Assembly (NCBI GenBank): GCA_021822985.1 | Contig: JAKAPZ010000009.1 | Coordinates: forward strand, 1 to 36,638 | DNA from: Thermoplasmata archaeon | GTDB taxonomy: Archaea > Thermoplasmatota > Thermoplasmata > Thermoplasmatales > Thermoplasmataceae | Direction of reading: 5' to 3' | Length of the DNA: 36,638 bases | Shown: positions 7,455-16,220 of the stretch, one piece after another | How positions within the stretch are numbered: position 1 is the first letter of the stretch | Layout of the letters: each line of letters begins with the position of its first letter | Program-made: the position numbers and the translations under genes | The notes under the pieces: model-generated | Databases searched by the model: none | What the model saw: the letters and a program-made list of their open reading frames with translations, nothing else | Told to the model about the DNA's origin: nothing

Positions 7455-8735
7455 TCAGGCAATTTTCCGGGATATGAACGGCACAATCATCTCTTCCGGA
7501 CTCAACCCCCCATGCATTCCTATCATGGACTCCCCGTCATTATCAGGATCAAGTATCTTCAGGGAGGAATCAAAAACGCTTGCGGATTTTTTCATGATGA
7601 GAACAATATCACCAAGAGAATCCACATGATCCAGATTATTTTTGCTGTTTCCAAAAAAACCCTTACCTGCAAGATCTTTGATTCTTAAAGGAAAGAAATC
7701 TTCATGATATCTTCCCTGGAAGTATTCCATAGCTGATTCTATTTTGCCCTTCTCGATTCTCATGAAAGGGGCCCTCGGATCTCCGTACACAGGTGCACTC
7801 ATCCATGATCTCAACTCACGATCATGCTGGAAATCTATGATCTGTTTTCTGTCAAGCACCATGTGTCCATGATCTGCAGATATGAAAAGAGAGGTGTTTT
7901 CAGGGACGTCTGTTGAATTTACAAGCTGTTCCTTCAGCATCATGAAGATCAGTTCAATCTCCATTGCAGCATCATCCGTATAGGGGCCAACCTTATGGGA
8001 TATGGTATCTATAGTGGAGATGTAGCAGAAATGGAATGTTTTTCCTCTTGAACTGGCGAGATCTCTCTTCAGTTGAGTCATCATCTGGGAAATCGTAACA
8101 TATCCGGATATGGAGGAACCATTTCCGGTAAGCTTTGTGAGTCCGCTGTTTTTAATGGCATTTGGCAGATACATGAACGATCTGACTTCATTGGATTCCA
8201 GTTTTGAATGGACGGTCCCGTTTTTCCTGATCCATGGCATCTCGTAGCCATTGTCCAGGATGCAGGAATCCTTCCTTCCCACAGGACTCATTGATATCAT
8301 GTTGCACACTGTCCCAATTTCCGGAATGTATGAATTATAGCCAAGAATCCTGTGTTCAACTGGAAGCATGTTGGTATGGTAGGACATTGTGGCAGTGGAA
8401 GTGGTCGACGGAAAAACGCTCGTGATCAATCGCATGTCGGACATGCCAAGAAACTCTTCAAGGTATTTCATTTCATTTTTTCCTGAAGAATATCTTATAG
8501 TCGAATATCCAAATCCGTCAAGGAGCAGGAATATGGCATGATCCGGGGATTCAATGTCCAGATCCACAATTTTCTGCATTTTTCCACCATCATTTATCCC
8601 GAAGTTTGAAAGGATGAAACCCGGTATATCCATTATGCAACCTTTTCCAAATGCAGGTTTCACGAATTCACTGTGTTCATCCCACCTGTATTTATCAATG
8701 ACAGATTCAAAATCAGAACCCTTCAGGCTATTCAT
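7455..8735 (-). CDS. Alkaline-phosphatase-superfamily hydrolase (nucleotide pyrophosphatase/phosphodiesterase or PglZ-like)
   Basis: Metal-dependent phosphoester hydrolase fold. The first metal site and nucleophile region read LLLDGFGYSTIRY, followed by VFPSTTSTATMSYHT. The later metal ligands are in ISADHGHM and the C-terminal GMHGGLSPEEMIVPF. That last motif, HGG-S-EE-xxP, is typical of phosphodiesterase and PglZ-type members. The exact substrate cannot be read. The coding region overlaps the end of the upstream HAD hydrolase gene. I favour the ATG at 8735 because GGAAGGGAG lies at workable spacing before it; another in-frame ATG at 8744 directly abuts that site. No signal peptide is evident, so it is probably cytosolic. 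Confidence 0.8.
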   Translation of the reverse strand: MNSLKGSDFESVIDKYRWDEHSEFVKPAFGKGCIMDIPGFILSNFGINDGGKMQKIVDLDIESPDHAIFLLLDGFGYSTIRYSSGKNEMKYLEEFLGMSDMRLITSVFPSTTSTATMSYHTNMLPVEHRILGYNSYIPEIGTVCNMISMSPVGRKDSCILDNGYEMPWIRKNGTVHSKLESNEVRSFMYLPNAIKNSGLTKLTGNGSSISGYVTISQMMTQLKRDLASSRGKTFHFCYISTIDTISHKVGPYTDDAAMEIELIFMMLKEQLVNSTDVPENTSLFISADHGHMVLDRKQIIDFQHDRELRSWMSAPVYGDPRAPFMRIEKGKIESAMEYFQGRYHEDFFPLRIKDLAGKGFFGNSKNNLDHVDSLGDIVLIMKKSASVFDSSLKILDPDNDGESMIGMHGGLSPEEMIVPFISRKIA

Positions 8736-9483
8736 CCTTATCATCTCCCTTCCTGATCAAATCCACAAGTTCACAGAGGGATGAAATTTCTGCAACTTCA
8801 CCATCTTCCGGCCTGTCATTCCCTGAAATATTCAGCCATACGGGAATGATGCCGGCGTTCATTGCACCAACCATGTCTGCAGAAAAAGAATCCCCGATCA
8901 TCACAACACCCTCGGGCCCAATATCAAATATATTCATTGCTTTATGAAAAAGGGAGTTGTTTGGTTTGACCTCATCAATGGTCCTTGGAGTGAGGATGAC
9001 ATCAATATAATCATGAAGCTTCAGCCTGATCATAGTCCTGAACTGAATCTGAGGGTTTCCGTTCGTGATCACAGCCACCGGTATATTCATGTTCCTGCAC
9101 AACTGCAGGATATCCTTTGCACCGTCCACCATTCTCCTCTTCTTCCAGAAAGCACGCCAGAACACGCTGCTGAAATGCAATTTCTCATCATCAGCATCCA
9201 TTCCCAGATCATTCAAAATTCTCGAAAGTCTTATGCTGATATCTTCCCTGTACGAAACCTCCCTGTTCAGTACAGCCTCATAACTGAACAGTTCCCTGAA
9301 CTGATCCATCATATCCTCAACAATGGCATTTTCAAGTTCAGGAAAAGATTCCTTTATGGAATTGAAACCGGCCATGACAGGTTCCCTGTATTTCACAAGT
9401 GTATCATCCATATCAAAAAACATTGCTTTTATTTCATTCAAAGGAGGAATCAACTCCAAATCTCGGCACTTCTCTTTACGCAT
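8728..9483 (-). CDS. HAD-superfamily hydrolase
   Basis: Haloacid-dehalogenase-fold phosphatase with the complete motif set: motif I FFDMDDTLV near residue 23, motif II VITNGNP, the motif III lysine in VKPNNSLF, and motif IV GDSFSADMVGA. The 251-residue length with a helical cap inserted after motif I suits subfamily I enzymes that act on small phosphomonoesters; the substrate is not identifiable. The ATG at 9483 has an AT-rich TATA-like block about 25 nt upstream, so the mRNA is probably leaderless. It is the first gene of a two-gene unit with the alkaline-phosphatase-like enzyme, which suggests they act on the same phosphorylated metabolite; that is inference. It diverges from the ECF transporter operon. 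Confidence 0.88.
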   Translation of the reverse strand: MRKEKCRDLELIPPLNEIKAMFFDMDDTLVKYREPVMAGFNSIKESFPELENAIVEDMMDQFRELFSYEAVLNREVSYREDISIRLSRILNDLGMDADDEKLHFSSVFWRAFWKKRRMVDGAKDILQLCRNMNIPVAVITNGNPQIQFRTMIRLKLHDYIDVILTPRTIDEVKPNNSLFHKAMNIFDIGPEGVVMIGDSFSADMVGAMNAGIIPVWLNISGNDRPEDGEVAEISSLCELVDLIRKGDDKDE

Positions 9484-9580
9484 ATAAAGAGTTAGAGGAA
9501 TTTATTTATTTAATTTTATGCATATATACTAAATTGGAATATATACTAACTTGTACTTAAATATAGATTACTTACTTAAA

Positions 9581-9590
9581 CTATATATAC
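9581..9590 (+). promoter_or_regulatory. TATA box of the ECF transporter operon
   Basis: CTATATATAC lies 29-38 nt before the ATG of the S component. The surrounding 135 nt between divergent genes is very AT-rich. Confidence 0.5.
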
Positions 9591-9618
9591 GATGTATGGA
9601 ATGGTGTAATGAGAAAAA

Positions 9619-10383
9619 ATGGGATTTAATGGAATATCAGGAATATTGAACTCTCCCGGAGAGATTCCATGGGAGATAGTTGTCTTGTTCTTCGGTGCAG
9701 GCCTGTTGTTTGTCTTTCTTTGGGGGAGGAAAACAGGGGGCCTTGAAAAGTTTACAACTCTGGATCTTATTTACATAGGAATCGGAGCTGCCTTTGCAGT
9801 GGTATGGGAATTCTACATTGGCGCATTTCTCGGCAAATTCATACCATCCAATCCTTTCTTCGGAATAGGGTACACAGGAAGGCTGATTGCACTGCTCATA
9901 GTTGCAGGGCTGGTCAGAAAGGTAGGCGTCGGAATGGTTGCAATGTTCATTTTCAACCTGCTCAGCGATCTTATAAGTTATGGATTCAGCGGAGAGCCCA
10001 TGTACTTCATGTATGAGATGCTCACGTATGGGCTCATGATGGATATTGTCATTGCTGCAGCAGGCCCAAACCTCTTCGGAATAAAATCACCGGAGAGAAG
10101 AATCACGGAAAAGGACAGATCAGCACAACGGAAAGGGTTTGAATATATCACTAAAATGCCAGCAGAATATCTTGCGGCGATTGAGGGAATACTCATCGGA
10201 ATATTCTGGGTAGTTCCTGAACCGCTGTTCTATGGCGGTTTCATTTCGCCATTTCTCTATGGTGGAGTTGTTGACTGGGGAAAAATACTGTTTGACATGG
10301 TGGCGTTCATTCCCAGTGCAGTAATTATCGGAGCCATTGGTGGCCTCATAACACTGCGTATAGTGAGGGCGGTCGGGCAATGA
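9619..10383 (+). CDS. ECF transporter S component (YkoE-like), substrate unproven
   Basis: Integral membrane protein of 254 aa with about seven hydrophobic segments in two blocks separated by a charged loop (SPERRITEKDRSAQRK). In ECF transporters the S subunit binds the vitamin and topples in the membrane. The segment around LVRKVGVGMVAM and the following YGLMMDIVIAAAG recall YkoE, the S subunit for thiamine or hydroxymethylpyrimidine, and the gene order S, fused A-A, T equals ykoEDC. This is a resemblance only. A TATA-like CTATATATAC at 9581-9590 gives a leader of about ten bases before the ATG. Its stop overlaps the next start (ATGA). Confidence 0.72.
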   Translation: MGFNGISGILNSPGEIPWEIVVLFFGAGLLFVFLWGRKTGGLEKFTTLDLIYIGIGAAFAVVWEFYIGAFLGKFIPSNPFFGIGYTGRLIALLIVAGLVRKVGVGMVAMFIFNLLSDLISYGFSGEPMYFMYEMLTYGLMMDIVIAAAGPNLFGIKSPERRITEKDRSAQRKGFEYITKMPAEYLAAIEGILIGIFWVVPEPLFYGGFISPFLYGGVVDWGKILFDMVAFIPSAVIIGAIGGLITLRIVRAVGQ

Positions 10384-11981
10384 AGGCTCTGGAAATACAG
10401 AACCTGAAATTTTTTTATATGGGCAGGGAAGAACCTGCCATAGATATTGAACATCTTTCCATTGAAGATGGCGAAACAGTACTCATTACAGGACGTTCCG
10501 GTGGTGGAAAATCAACACTTGTAAACTGCATCACAGGGATAATTCCGCACGTTTTCCATGGGGAGTTTGAAGGAAAAGTGAGCGTGTACGGGCACAACAC
10601 CGTTGAAACCCCACTGTCAAAACTTTCAACCGAGGTTGGAATAGTGCTGCAGAATCCTGAAACTCAGGTTCTCAATTATACAGTAGAGGAGGAAGTTGCC
10701 TTTGGCCCGGAAAATCTGTGCCTTGAATCTGACGACATAAGCGAAAGAGTCAGAGAATCAGTTGAAATAACTGGCACATCACAGCTTATGGAAAGGGAGA
10801 CATACACATTATCAGGGGGCGAACTTCAGAGGATAGCCATAGCTGCAGTCCTCTCCATGCGCCCAAAGTTGCTCATTCTTGACGAGCCAACATCCAACAT
10901 CGATCCCGAAGGGACAGCAAAGGTATTTGATATAATAAGGAAACTCAAGGAAGAAAAAACACTCATTGTGGTGGAGCACAAGGTTGAGCGTATGCTTCCC
11001 TTCGTGGACAGGATCATTGTGATAGATGGCGGGAAGATTCTTCTGGATATCAAAAGCAGTGAACTATCGCATTATGTGGAAAAGATGGTTGAAATAGGAA
11101 TAGAGGTTCCAATACACTATATTTATGCAAGACAGAATGGAATTGATTCCGAAGACATGGAAACCATAAGGGAAAAGCTCAGGGAAATCAACATGATTCC
11201 GGCTCCTCCCAAGAGGGCAGGAGAAAGCAGAGCTGTAATGCAGGCTGCAGTGAGCGTCAGCACAAAGTCAGGAAAGAAACTGGTAGACGGGGAAATTGAG
11301 CTGCAGGAAAAACAAATACTTGCCATCATGGGCAGGAATGGAGCTGGAAAATCCACATTCCTGAAGGGATTGATGGGATTTCTCGACATTGACCTGAACT
11401 GTGAAATGCAGATAACACTTGATGGCAGGGATATAAGCAGGGAGCACATAATAAAGCGCGGGAAAGAGATAGCATTTGTCCCGCAGAATTTCGATCTGAC
11501 ACTCATATGCAAATCGGTTGAGCTGGAAGTTGCATATTCCTTGAAGAAAAGAAAGGTGAAGAACTACATGGAAAGGGTGGAAAAGCTCATGGATATGTTC
11601 TCGCTTTCCGGCCTTCGGTACAGAGATCCCCTGAGTCTTAGCCTCGGGCAGAGAAGAAGGGTTGCGATGGCATCCGCAATGGCTTCCGGAGTCAGGGTCA
11701 TCATGCTTGATGAACCAACCTCCGGGCAGGATTATTTCCACAAGCAGGTGCTGGGGAAGGAACTGACAAGGATCAAGGAATCAGGGTATTCCATCATCAT
11801 CGTCACGCATGATTCCCGTTTCGTATACAGGTTCGCTGATCGGGTAGTCGTTTTCAATGAGGGAAGGAAGGTGCTGGACGGAACTCCCGAATCCGTTTTC
11901 AGGGAGTCCATGCAGTACTCCATACTTCCCCCTTCAGATTTCCTATTGAGGAGTGATGAACATGAACTGGTTAATCCTTAA
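10380..11981 (+). CDS. ECF transporter ATPase, two fused ATP-binding domains (YkoD-like)
   Basis: Energises the ECF transporter. Two complete ABC ATPase domains are fused in 533 aa. Domain 1 has Walker A GRSGGGKST (38-46), signature LSGGELQR and Walker B LLILDEPTSNID. Domain 2 has Walker A GRNGAGKST near residue 320, a slightly altered signature LSLGQRRRVA and Walker B VIMLDEPTSGQD. The H-loop His is present in both (VVEHK, IVTHDS). Because both sites keep their key residues, both could bind ATP, although the second signature lacks one Gly. The start overlaps the S-component stop by 4 nt, and the 3' end overlaps the T component, so the three form one operon. Confidence 0.93.
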   Translation: MKALEIQNLKFFYMGREEPAIDIEHLSIEDGETVLITGRSGGGKSTLVNCITGIIPHVFHGEFEGKVSVYGHNTVETPLSKLSTEVGIVLQNPETQVLNYTVEEEVAFGPENLCLESDDISERVRESVEITGTSQLMERETYTLSGGELQRIAIAAVLSMRPKLLILDEPTSNIDPEGTAKVFDIIRKLKEEKTLIVVEHKVERMLPFVDRIIVIDGGKILLDIKSSELSHYVEKMVEIGIEVPIHYIYARQNGIDSEDMETIREKLREINMIPAPPKRAGESRAVMQAAVSVSTKSGKKLVDGEIELQEKQILAIMGRNGAGKSTFLKGLMGFLDIDLNCEMQITLDGRDISREHIIKRGKEIAFVPQNFDLTLICKSVELEVAYSLKKRKVKNYMERVEKLMDMFSLSGLRYRDPLSLSLGQRRRVAMASAMASGVRVIMLDEPTSGQDYFHKQVLGKELTRIKESGYSIIIVTHDSRFVYRFADRVVVFNEGRKVLDGTPESVFRESMQYSILPPSDFLLRSDEHELVNP

Positions 11982-12921
11982 TGCAGTAAGCTGGCTGCTC
12001 TTCTTCTTTGGGGCAGCATTCCCCGTGCTGATTCTACTGAAAGCCATAGGCCTAACAGGATTCATGAAAGTGACCAGGTACGAGAAACACAACACATTCT
12101 ATTACAGGATGAATCCATCAGTGAAGATAATACTCGGAATAATGGTCATGGTGGTTGCATCAGTTACAATATGGTGGATAGGAGCCATAATGACCGTCAT
12201 CATTCTTTCAACCTACCTGACGCTGAAGGATGGGAAGAGGAAATTCATAACCGGAATGTTTCTCACAATGATGACGGTCATAGGAACCACATGGGCCTTT
12301 GCCCCGTACACACCATATGTGATATTGCAGGAGGCATTCCACAGCAATCAGCTAACCACACTTTGGGTATGGCCTTCATACTTCACCGTAATGGGTTACC
12401 AGCCTGCCCTTACCACACAGGGACTCATCTATGGATTCCAGATATCCATGAGATTTGCCGCAGTTTCACTCATGAGCCTGGTACTGGTCATGACAAGCAC
12501 TCCGTCGCAGGTACTGAGATCACTCAACAAGGTCGGAATACCAACATCCATAACATTTTCCCTTGTTGTGGCAATGAGAACCATTCCAAGAATTTTTGAG
12601 TACATAGACACCTCAGTGAAGATCCAGTTCATGAAGGGGCTTGGATCGAATGCCCCCTCATTCCTGAGACCATTCTACATGCTTGCGGGAGCATTCAGCG
12701 GAATTGTTCCTGTGATCGTCTTCCTTGTGAGAGGGGCGAAAGACACTGCCATATCAGCAGATACCAGGGCCTTCAGGGCATATTCCAAAAGAACATACAT
12801 GCATCCAATGACCATTGGAAAAGTGGACAAGATGGCACTCTCAGCAGTGGTACTGATCGTACTGCTAACGGTTATTGTGGTAATGATGGGCTTCGGAAAG
12901 GGAATATCCTACAACGGATGA
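11962..12921 (+). CDS. ECF transporter T component (EcfT/YkoC-like permease)
   Basis: Membrane coupling subunit that links the ATPases to the S component. It has 319 aa with several membrane spans. The cytoplasmic helices carry the coupling-type motifs of the family, here around SLVVAMRTIPRI and the Ala-Arg-Thr-like ISADTRAFRAY. I choose the ATG at 11962 because GAGGAG at 11948-11953 sits eight nt before it; in-frame GTG (11953) and ATG (11956) codons overlap or abut that site. It overlaps the ATPase gene. The gene ends 150 nt before the converging KaiC-like gene, with a GC-rich palindrome in between. Confidence 0.88.
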   Translation: MNWLILNAVSWLLFFFGAAFPVLILLKAIGLTGFMKVTRYEKHNTFYYRMNPSVKIILGIMVMVVASVTIWWIGAIMTVIILSTYLTLKDGKRKFITGMFLTMMTVIGTTWAFAPYTPYVILQEAFHSNQLTTLWVWPSYFTVMGYQPALTTQGLIYGFQISMRFAAVSLMSLVLVMTSTPSQVLRSLNKVGIPTSITFSLVVAMRTIPRIFEYIDTSVKIQFMKGLGSNAPSFLRPFYMLAGAFSGIVPVIVFLVRGAKDTAISADTRAFRAYSKRTYMHPMTIGKVDKMALSAVVLIVLLTVIVVMMGFGKGISYNG

Positions 12922-12942
12922 TCCCATTTTCCATGAATTCTT

Positions 12943-12954
12943 CAGGGGCCCCTG
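12943..12954. terminator. GC-rich 12-bp perfect palindrome between converging genes
   Basis: CAGGGGCCCCTG is a perfect palindrome in the 150-nt gap between converging ecfT and the KaiC-like gene. It is followed on the plus strand by TAATTTTTCG. As RNA it could only form a four-pair stem with a GGCC loop, so a terminator role is tentative. Confidence 0.35.
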
Positions 12955-13071
12955 TGGCTTAATTTTTCGCTCTATGGCAAACGATCATTCAGGGCAGCAA
13001 AAGCAGCCAGATTCTATAAAAACAGGAATAAATTTTTCACATTCCACAAAACAAAAATGTGAAGTGAATTT

Positions 13072-14025
13072 TCATCTGACTCTCTCAAGGGAGAACGAAC
13101 CGAGATCGAAGTTGTTATTGTGCTGGTAAACCTCAACCCATTCCCTTGTCCTTACCCTGCTGAAACCCACTGCCCGGACGAACTGTTTTGAGTTTGTATT
13201 CTTGAATTCCACGGAACCATCCATGATGTAACTGATGGTCTGGTAGACCTCCTGATCAAACAGGCCCTCCTCAAGAAGATAGAAACTCACGTTAGGAGTG
13301 CTTCTCCTTTTCTGGGTGAACTGCTGTCCGAACCTCAGGAAAACCTTCTCGTCAAGCTGCGGAACGAATGCCGTCAGCGATACGAAGAGCAGCCTGTAGT
13401 ATGGATACTTCTCAAGTATCTGTTCCTCAACAGTATCCACGGCCTTTATTATGCTTGAAAGGTTTGTTATGGAATCGATCTGCACGGCATACTGGGAAGG
13501 GGAATTCAGCTGAACTGTCCTTGAATATATATCTATGAACTTCAGGAGGCCCTTCTGCTCAAAATCGTCCAGTGCGTTCACTCCAACGTTCATTATCCTG
13601 CTGATTTCGCTTTTGATGATCTTAAGATCCTTGTCTGCTGCTATTATAACTGCAGGAATGTTCTCGGAAAGCGATTTCGCAACAAAGTTATACGCAAGTA
13701 TCTCCTTCGCGGTGAAAGGGGGCCCGAACAGAACCACGTTCGAATGAAGCGGCACCCCCCCAAGCAGGAGTTCATCGATCTTCGATACGCCTGTGCCAAC
13801 CTTCTTTCCGGGATCAACATGTGGTTTCTTTTCCGCTGTATGAACGGCTTCAACTGCTATTTTAGACTTCTGTTCAGGCGTGCTTGCCTGCTTGACCTGA
13901 ATGAGGGCCTGAAGATATGTTTCAACCTCTTTCTTCTTCCTTGATGCATCTCCCATGACTTTATCCAGATCCTTAATAACTTTCTCGACTTCCTCTATCT
14001 TCTTGTTAATTTCATTTACTTCCAT
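13072..14025 (-). CDS. KaiC/RadA-like RecA-fold protein with degenerate ATP site and N-terminal coiled coil
   Basis: About 60 N-terminal residues form a Lys/Glu-rich coiled coil (NKKIEEVEKVIKDLDKVMG). A RecA-fold domain follows, recognisable from TGVSKIDELLLGGVP, the KaiC-family lead-in to the P-loop. The P-loop reads GPPFTAKE near residues 101-108 instead of GxxxxGK[ST]: the last Gly and the Ser/Thr are lost. The Walker B strand reads LLFVSLTAF with no Asp. The protein is therefore probably not an ATPase and may be a scaffold or sensor. The ATG at 14025 is preferred over the TTG before it because AGGTGA lies at good spacing, and it overlaps the stop of the upstream gene as TGATG. It shares a transcript with the sugar-acid dehydratase; any functional link is unknown. 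Confidence 0.72.
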   Translation of the reverse strand: MEVNEINKKIEEVEKVIKDLDKVMGDASRKKKEVETYLQALIQVKQASTPEQKSKIAVEAVHTAEKKPHVDPGKKVGTGVSKIDELLLGGVPLHSNVVLFGPPFTAKEILAYNFVAKSLSENIPAVIIAADKDLKIIKSEISRIMNVGVNALDDFEQKGLLKFIDIYSRTVQLNSPSQYAVQIDSITNLSSIIKAVDTVEEQILEKYPYYRLLFVSLTAFVPQLDEKVFLRFGQQFTQKRRSTPNVSFYLLEEGLFDQEVYQTISYIMDGSVEFKNTNSKQFVRAVGFSRVRTREWVEVYQHNNNFDLGSFSLERVR

Positions 14026-15224
14026 CAATTTTCACCTACATATGTTCCGGACACAACCCATGGGGGAGATTCCGGATCAAAAGGCTCCATTCCTTCAACC
14101 GTGTGACTCTCCAGAGATTTCTGATCTACATCTATTCCGAGGCCTGGCTTTCCCGAAAGCCTGAATTTTCCATTCTCGATACTATATCCTGATTTCACAA
14201 GCTTCCGTTTCCAGTCTGGCCATGACTCTTCAAAGCTTTCCTGTATAAGAAAATTGTTTATGGTAACATCCAGATTCAATGTAGCAGCTGTCTGGACGGG
14301 CCCAAAGGCGTTGTGGTATGCTACGGGCACACCCCATGCATCTGCTATTGCAGCTATCTTGAAGGATTCCATTATACCCCTTGAATTTGTAAGATCACCC
14401 TGTATTATATCTACCTTTCCCTCCACTATCTGTCTCATGAAGTCTCTTGCATTGAGAACCCGTTCTCCAAGGGCTATGGGTGTCATCAGCTGGCTTCGCA
14501 GCTCAGGAAGCCTCATCTCCAGTTCCGGGTGAAGGGGCTCCTCATAAAAGAAGCACTCATAGGGCTCAAGCCTCTGGCATGCAATTTTAGCCGCTTCGTA
14601 TGAAAACCTTCCATGAAACTCAATGAGAAGATCCATGGAGAAGTCAAACTCATTCCTCAGGGCCCTCACCACAGACTCTGCATGATCAAGGGATTTCCTG
14701 TCAATTTTATCAAAACTGTTTCCGAAAGGATCAAACTTGATCGCATCGAATCCCTTCTTCCTGACCATTTTTGCCTTTTCCACAAAATCGTCAGGCGATA
14801 CGCAGTCCGAATACCAGCCGTTGCTGTAAGCCCTGACCTGATCCCTGACCTTTCCTCCCAGCATATTGTAGATGGGTTGACTGCTCATCTTTCCTGCAAT
14901 ATCCCATGAGGCAATTTCAACGGCACTGAGTGCAGATGTTGCCTCCATGGATCTGGAAAGGTAGAATGAATGCCTGTAAAACTCCAGTACATTTGAAGTA
15001 ATATCAAGAACGTTCCTGCCAATGAATGTCCTCATCACTTCCCTGACGCTGTGGAAAACGGGCATGGTCATGAGCGTGGTGGGGGCCTCTCCATATCCTG
15101 TAATTCCATCATCTGTAGTGATTCTCACAATAATCATGGTGGAACTCCAAGGTGATGACTTTTCAGGCGTTTTTTCACTTATATTGTAAACGTCTATATC
15201 CTTGATTCTTCCAGCCATATTCAT
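14025..15224 (-). CDS. Enolase-superfamily sugar-acid dehydratase, probably gluconate/galactonate dehydratase
   Basis: Mandelate racemase/muconate-lactonising fold, 399 aa. The N-terminal capping domain contains ITGYGEAP. The barrel has the GFDAIKFDPFG strand with the catalytic Lys, the metal ligands in LLIEFHGRF, FYEEPLHPE and ALGERV, and a late His in VAYHNAFGPVQTAAT. The KFDPFG and HNAFGP motifs recall the gluconate dehydratase of the non-phosphorylating Entner-Doudoroff pathway in Thermoplasma and Sulfolobus. Other aldonic acids (xylonate, fuconate) cannot be excluded. The ATG at 15224 has an AT-rich TATA-like GCTTTAATC about 21 nt upstream. The KaiC-like gene follows with a one-base overlap. 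Confidence 0.78.
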   Translation of the reverse strand: MNMAGRIKDIDVYNISEKTPEKSSPWSSTMIIVRITTDDGITGYGEAPTTLMTMPVFHSVREVMRTFIGRNVLDITSNVLEFYRHSFYLSRSMEATSALSAVEIASWDIAGKMSSQPIYNMLGGKVRDQVRAYSNGWYSDCVSPDDFVEKAKMVRKKGFDAIKFDPFGNSFDKIDRKSLDHAESVVRALRNEFDFSMDLLIEFHGRFSYEAAKIACQRLEPYECFFYEEPLHPELEMRLPELRSQLMTPIALGERVLNARDFMRQIVEGKVDIIQGDLTNSRGIMESFKIAAIADAWGVPVAYHNAFGPVQTAATLNLDVTINNFLIQESFEESWPDWKRKLVKSGYSIENGKFRLSGKPGLGIDVDQKSLESHTVEGMEPFDPESPPWVVSGTYVGEN

Positions 15225-15350
15225 GCATACAACTCATTGGATTAAAGCTTTCCCACAAGCTTAATAAATTAGGCAATTTATGCATTCCTGCCCGGATCAT
15301 GGCAAAAGGGAGCGTTTCTCCATTCAACCTGTGCATTTTTCCGGAAAAAT

Positions 15351-16220
15351 CTACTTTTTGTCCCATATTATGGTTCCGTGCAGCAATTCTCCAAATTTCA
15401 TGATCTTCATGGGCATTAAATGCCTTCTGCACATTTCTATGGCAAGAGGATGCAATATTCTTGATCCTGACATGGAAATTCTCATGGCATCATCATAGGA
15501 AATATCTTTCATTATGGTGAAAAAAGAACTCTTCTTTGGATCCCCCGAATATATTCCCTCCACATCCTTCAGGAATATTATTTCCTCAGCACCGGAGAGG
15601 CATGCTATGGCAGCAGCACTGTAATCGCTGCTGTTCCTTCCAAGAGTTGCTATATTTCCTTCAAGGTCAAATCCAAAGAATCCGGTGGTTATGATGCATT
15701 CCGAATTGGAAAACAATTCTTCCACCTTGGGCGGAATCATTTCCAGTGATCTTTCATAATCAACAAACCGTTCTGTGCCATTCCTCGCAACAAAGAGCCC
15801 AAGAATGCTTGAAGGCGTGATCGAAACCGAATATCCCATCCTTCTTGCATAAATATAGAATGAAATAGCTGACATCATCTCTCCAAGCGAAAGAAATCTT
15901 TCCAGATCATCCTCCCTGAAGGAGTCCATGAATTCATCAAAAGATTCTGCACCATTGAAACCTGCCAGAAGATCCAGGAAAGCATCTCCTGAATCATCAA
16001 TGTAGGGAGAGAGCAGGGACAGGTGCCAGTTTATGAGATCCATCAGCCCTGTAATCCTATTTCTTCTCCCAAGACTCCATATCCTGTACAGGCCATCTGT
16101 GACACCTGAAAACGCACTGAAAACAACTATTTTTTTCTCCCGTTCCTGGACAATGCCGTCAAGTTCTCTCAGGGATGACATGTCTTTCAGGCATGATCCG
16201 CCGACCTTGTAAACCTTCAG
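15351..16220 (-). CDS. Aspartokinase lacking ACT domains, probable CTG start
   Basis: Phosphorylates aspartate, the first step towards threonine, methionine and lysine. The amino-acid-kinase core is seen from VYKVGGSCLKD (the KFGGSS-type ATP motif) through ITTGFFGFD, ATLGRNSSDYSAA and EIIFLKDVEGIYSGDP to SRILHP. It ends soon after, at about 289 aa, whereas usual enzymes are about 400-470 aa with two ACT domains, so the regulatory part is absent. The essential KVGGS motif lies upstream of the first ATG (16181). The frame is open back to a stop at 16233-16235, and the best start is CTG at 16218-16220: GGAGG lies seven nt before it and it overlaps the asd stop as CTGA. Translation coupled to asd is likely. 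Confidence 0.82.
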   Translation of the reverse strand: MKVYKVGGSCLKDMSSLRELDGIVQEREKKIVVFSAFSGVTDGLYRIWSLGRRNRITGLMDLINWHLSLLSPYIDDSGDAFLDLLAGFNGAESFDEFMDSFREDDLERFLSLGEMMSAISFYIYARRMGYSVSITPSSILGLFVARNGTERFVDYERSLEMIPPKVEELFSNSECIITTGFFGFDLEGNIATLGRNSSDYSAAAIACLSGAEEIIFLKDVEGIYSGDPKKSSFFTIMKDISYDDAMRISMSGSRILHPLAIEMCRRHLMPMKIMKFGELLHGTIIWDKK

